This document shows positions 14,629-15,112 of a stretch of DNA of 15,112 nt, piece by piece. Where the stretch lies: assembly GCA_051876105.1 (NCBI GenBank), contig JBJEHN010000124.1:1-15112 (forward strand). The letters are read 5' to 3'. The notes under the pieces are model-generated. The model had not been told where the DNA came from, searched no databases, and was given only the letters and a program-made list of their open reading frames with translations. How positions within the stretch are numbered: the stretch's first letter is position 1; each line of letters opens with the position of its first letter. Source of the stretch: W2P13-069 sp051876105. Its GTDB lineage: Bacteria; Actinomycetota; Coriobacteriia; Coriobacteriales; QAMH01. The position numbers and the translations under genes were made by a program.

Positions 14629-14802
14629 GCCCCGCGAGGGGGAGGCGCCGAGGGGAACACTGCGGAGCAGAGCCCGAACGCAGGCGCCGCGGGAGCGAGG
14701 ACTGTCTGAGGCCCCGGAGGGGCCGAGTTCCGCAGCTGCGGCGCCGGAGTAAGGGCTCGGGTGCGGAGCACTGTTCTCCTCGGCGCCTCCCCCTCGTGGG
14801 GC
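14629..14802 (+). repeat. Palindromic structured element, copy 3 (174 bp)
   Basis: The arms 14629-14663 and 14768-14802 are 35 bp each. They pair throughout except for two G-T wobbles and one C-C mismatch. Inside the 104-nt core more nested pairing is seen: GAGCCC (14670-14675) with GGGCTC (14753-14758), GGCGCCGC (14683-14690) with GCGGCGCC (14738-14745), and a hairpin GGCCCC-GGA-GGGGCC (14710-14724). The core starts at the shared TGCGGA edge, and its GACTGTCTGAG (14700-14710) before the hairpin matches GACTATCTCAG of copy 2 on the - strand. GCCGGAG and GGAGCA near the right end are shared with copy 1. It fills the gap between the DUF1846 terminator and pyrG. Confidence 0.88.
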
Positions 14803-14832
14803 TGCGAGACCGGGGGACTCGCCTGGCGGAAA

Positions 14833-14860
14833 CTGGATGGAAACAATCGACTTCTACAAT
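14833..14860 (+). promoter_or_regulatory. Candidate pyrG promoter
   Basis: TACAAT (14855-14860) is a 5 of 6 match to the -10 consensus. The -35 side is poor (CTGGAT at 14833-14838 with a 16-base spacer). A start near 14867 would give a leader of about 60 bases. That leader has a small dyad GTCC-CAAG-GGAC followed by GTTTTCTTCT (14879-14888), and AAGCG/CGCTT (14912-14916/14923-14927) directly before the ATG. An alternative start upstream of the palindromic element (AT-rich bases 14604-14622) would put that element inside the leader. Confidence 0.35.
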
Positions 14861-14927
14861 CTGGAAGTCCCAAGGGACGTTTTCTTCTGATCTGTACGTG
14901 CGATTCTGAGAAAGCGGGTCCTCGCTT

Positions 14928-15112
14928 ATGGCCAAGCACATCTTTGTTACCGGCGGTGTCGTCTCTGCCCTGGGCAAGGGCATCACAGCCTCCTCTCTGG
15001 GCCAGCTCCTGAAATCCCGTGGCTACAAGGTCACGATGCAGAAGATGGACCCCTACCTCAACGTCGACCCCGGCACCATGAGCCCCTTCCAGCACGGCGA
15101 GGTCTTCGTCAC
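14928..15112 (+). CDS. pyrG: CTP synthase, N-terminal part (3' truncated by the window)
   Basis: The 61 visible residues match the amidoligase domain of CTP synthase, which makes CTP from UTP with glutamine and ATP in the last step of pyrimidine nucleotide synthesis. Recognisable blocks are KHIFVTGGVVSALGKGITA (with the P-loop SALGKG), SLGQLLKSRGYKV and MDPYLNVDPGTMSPFQHGEV. ATG 14928 aligns with the usual start. No strong Shine-Dalgarno is visible; GCGGG (14915-14919) lies in a short possible hairpin (AAGCG/CGCTT) that abuts the start. In other Gram-positives pyrG is controlled by CTP-sensitive attenuation, and whether that happens here cannot be settled. Confidence 0.97.
   Translation, partial: MAKHIFVTGGVVSALGKGITASSLGQLLKSRGYKVTMQKMDPYLNVDPGTMSPFQHGEVFV

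Noticed and set aside
14629..14802. tRNA-like or other known structured RNA gene in copy 3
   Set aside because: The nested stems superficially suggest a branched RNA, but there is no acceptor/T-arm signature, the stems are too long, and the fold does not match tRNA, 5S, SRP, RNase P or tmRNA as I know them.
1..15112. CRISPR arrays, insertion sequences, phage genes, tRNA or rRNA genes
   Set aside because: I saw no regularly spaced direct repeats, transposase or integrase motifs, or conserved tRNA/rRNA sequence in the window.

Overview
The window is 15.1 kb of GC-rich, densely coding DNA, and every gene I can support lies on the + strand. The best fit is a gut actinobacterium of class Coriobacteriia (Collinsella, Olsenella or a relative). 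This is inferred from the GC-rich codon use, BspA-type leucine-rich-repeat proteins, a DUF1846/UPF0371 protein, a Gram-positive style murJ, and the overall gene style. I could not search to confirm it.

Layout. Bases 1-71 are the tail of an unidentified gene, closed by a strong intrinsic terminator. A monocistronic gene for a 124-residue protein of unknown function (252-626) follows, with its own promoter region and terminator. Next comes a compact block that looks like one operon: a radical SAM protein (819-2090), two tandem paralogous cytosolic leucine-rich-repeat proteins (2192-4384, 4406-6811), a DUF2201-type protein with a VWA-like domain (6824-8509), and a MoxR-type AAA+ ATPase fused to a SAM-methyltransferase-like domain (8525-10921). 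The last four genes are 12-21 bp apart. No terminator is visible inside the block.

The rest is housekeeping: murJ (lipid II flippase, 11321-12940), a DUF1846 protein (13061-14542) and the start of pyrG (CTP synthase, 14928 to the window end).

The operon pairs a MoxR ATPase with a VWA protein. Elsewhere such pairs act as chaperones that remodel or activate a protein target or help insert a metal (RavA-ViaA, CbbQ-CbbO and NorQ-NorD are precedents). Here the pair comes with a radical SAM enzyme, two large LRR scaffolds and a methyltransferase-like tail whose SAM-binding motif has decayed. The VWA partner keeps its metal site, but the metallopeptidase-like N-terminus has lost the catalytic glutamate. 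I know of no described system with this composition. Target recognition by the LRR proteins, ATP-driven remodelling by MoxR/VWA and chemistry by the radical SAM enzyme is a working hypothesis only.

The second striking feature is noncoding. Three copies of a roughly 160-175 bp palindromic element occupy the two largest intergenic gaps: two in inverted orientation at 10940-11281, one at 14629-14802. Each has 28-35 bp inverted-repeat arms around a core of 102-104 nt, and the cores are related to each other. The arms pair with each other inside a copy but differ between copies, so pairing is kept while sequence changes. This points to a family of structured RNAs or hairpin mobile repeats.
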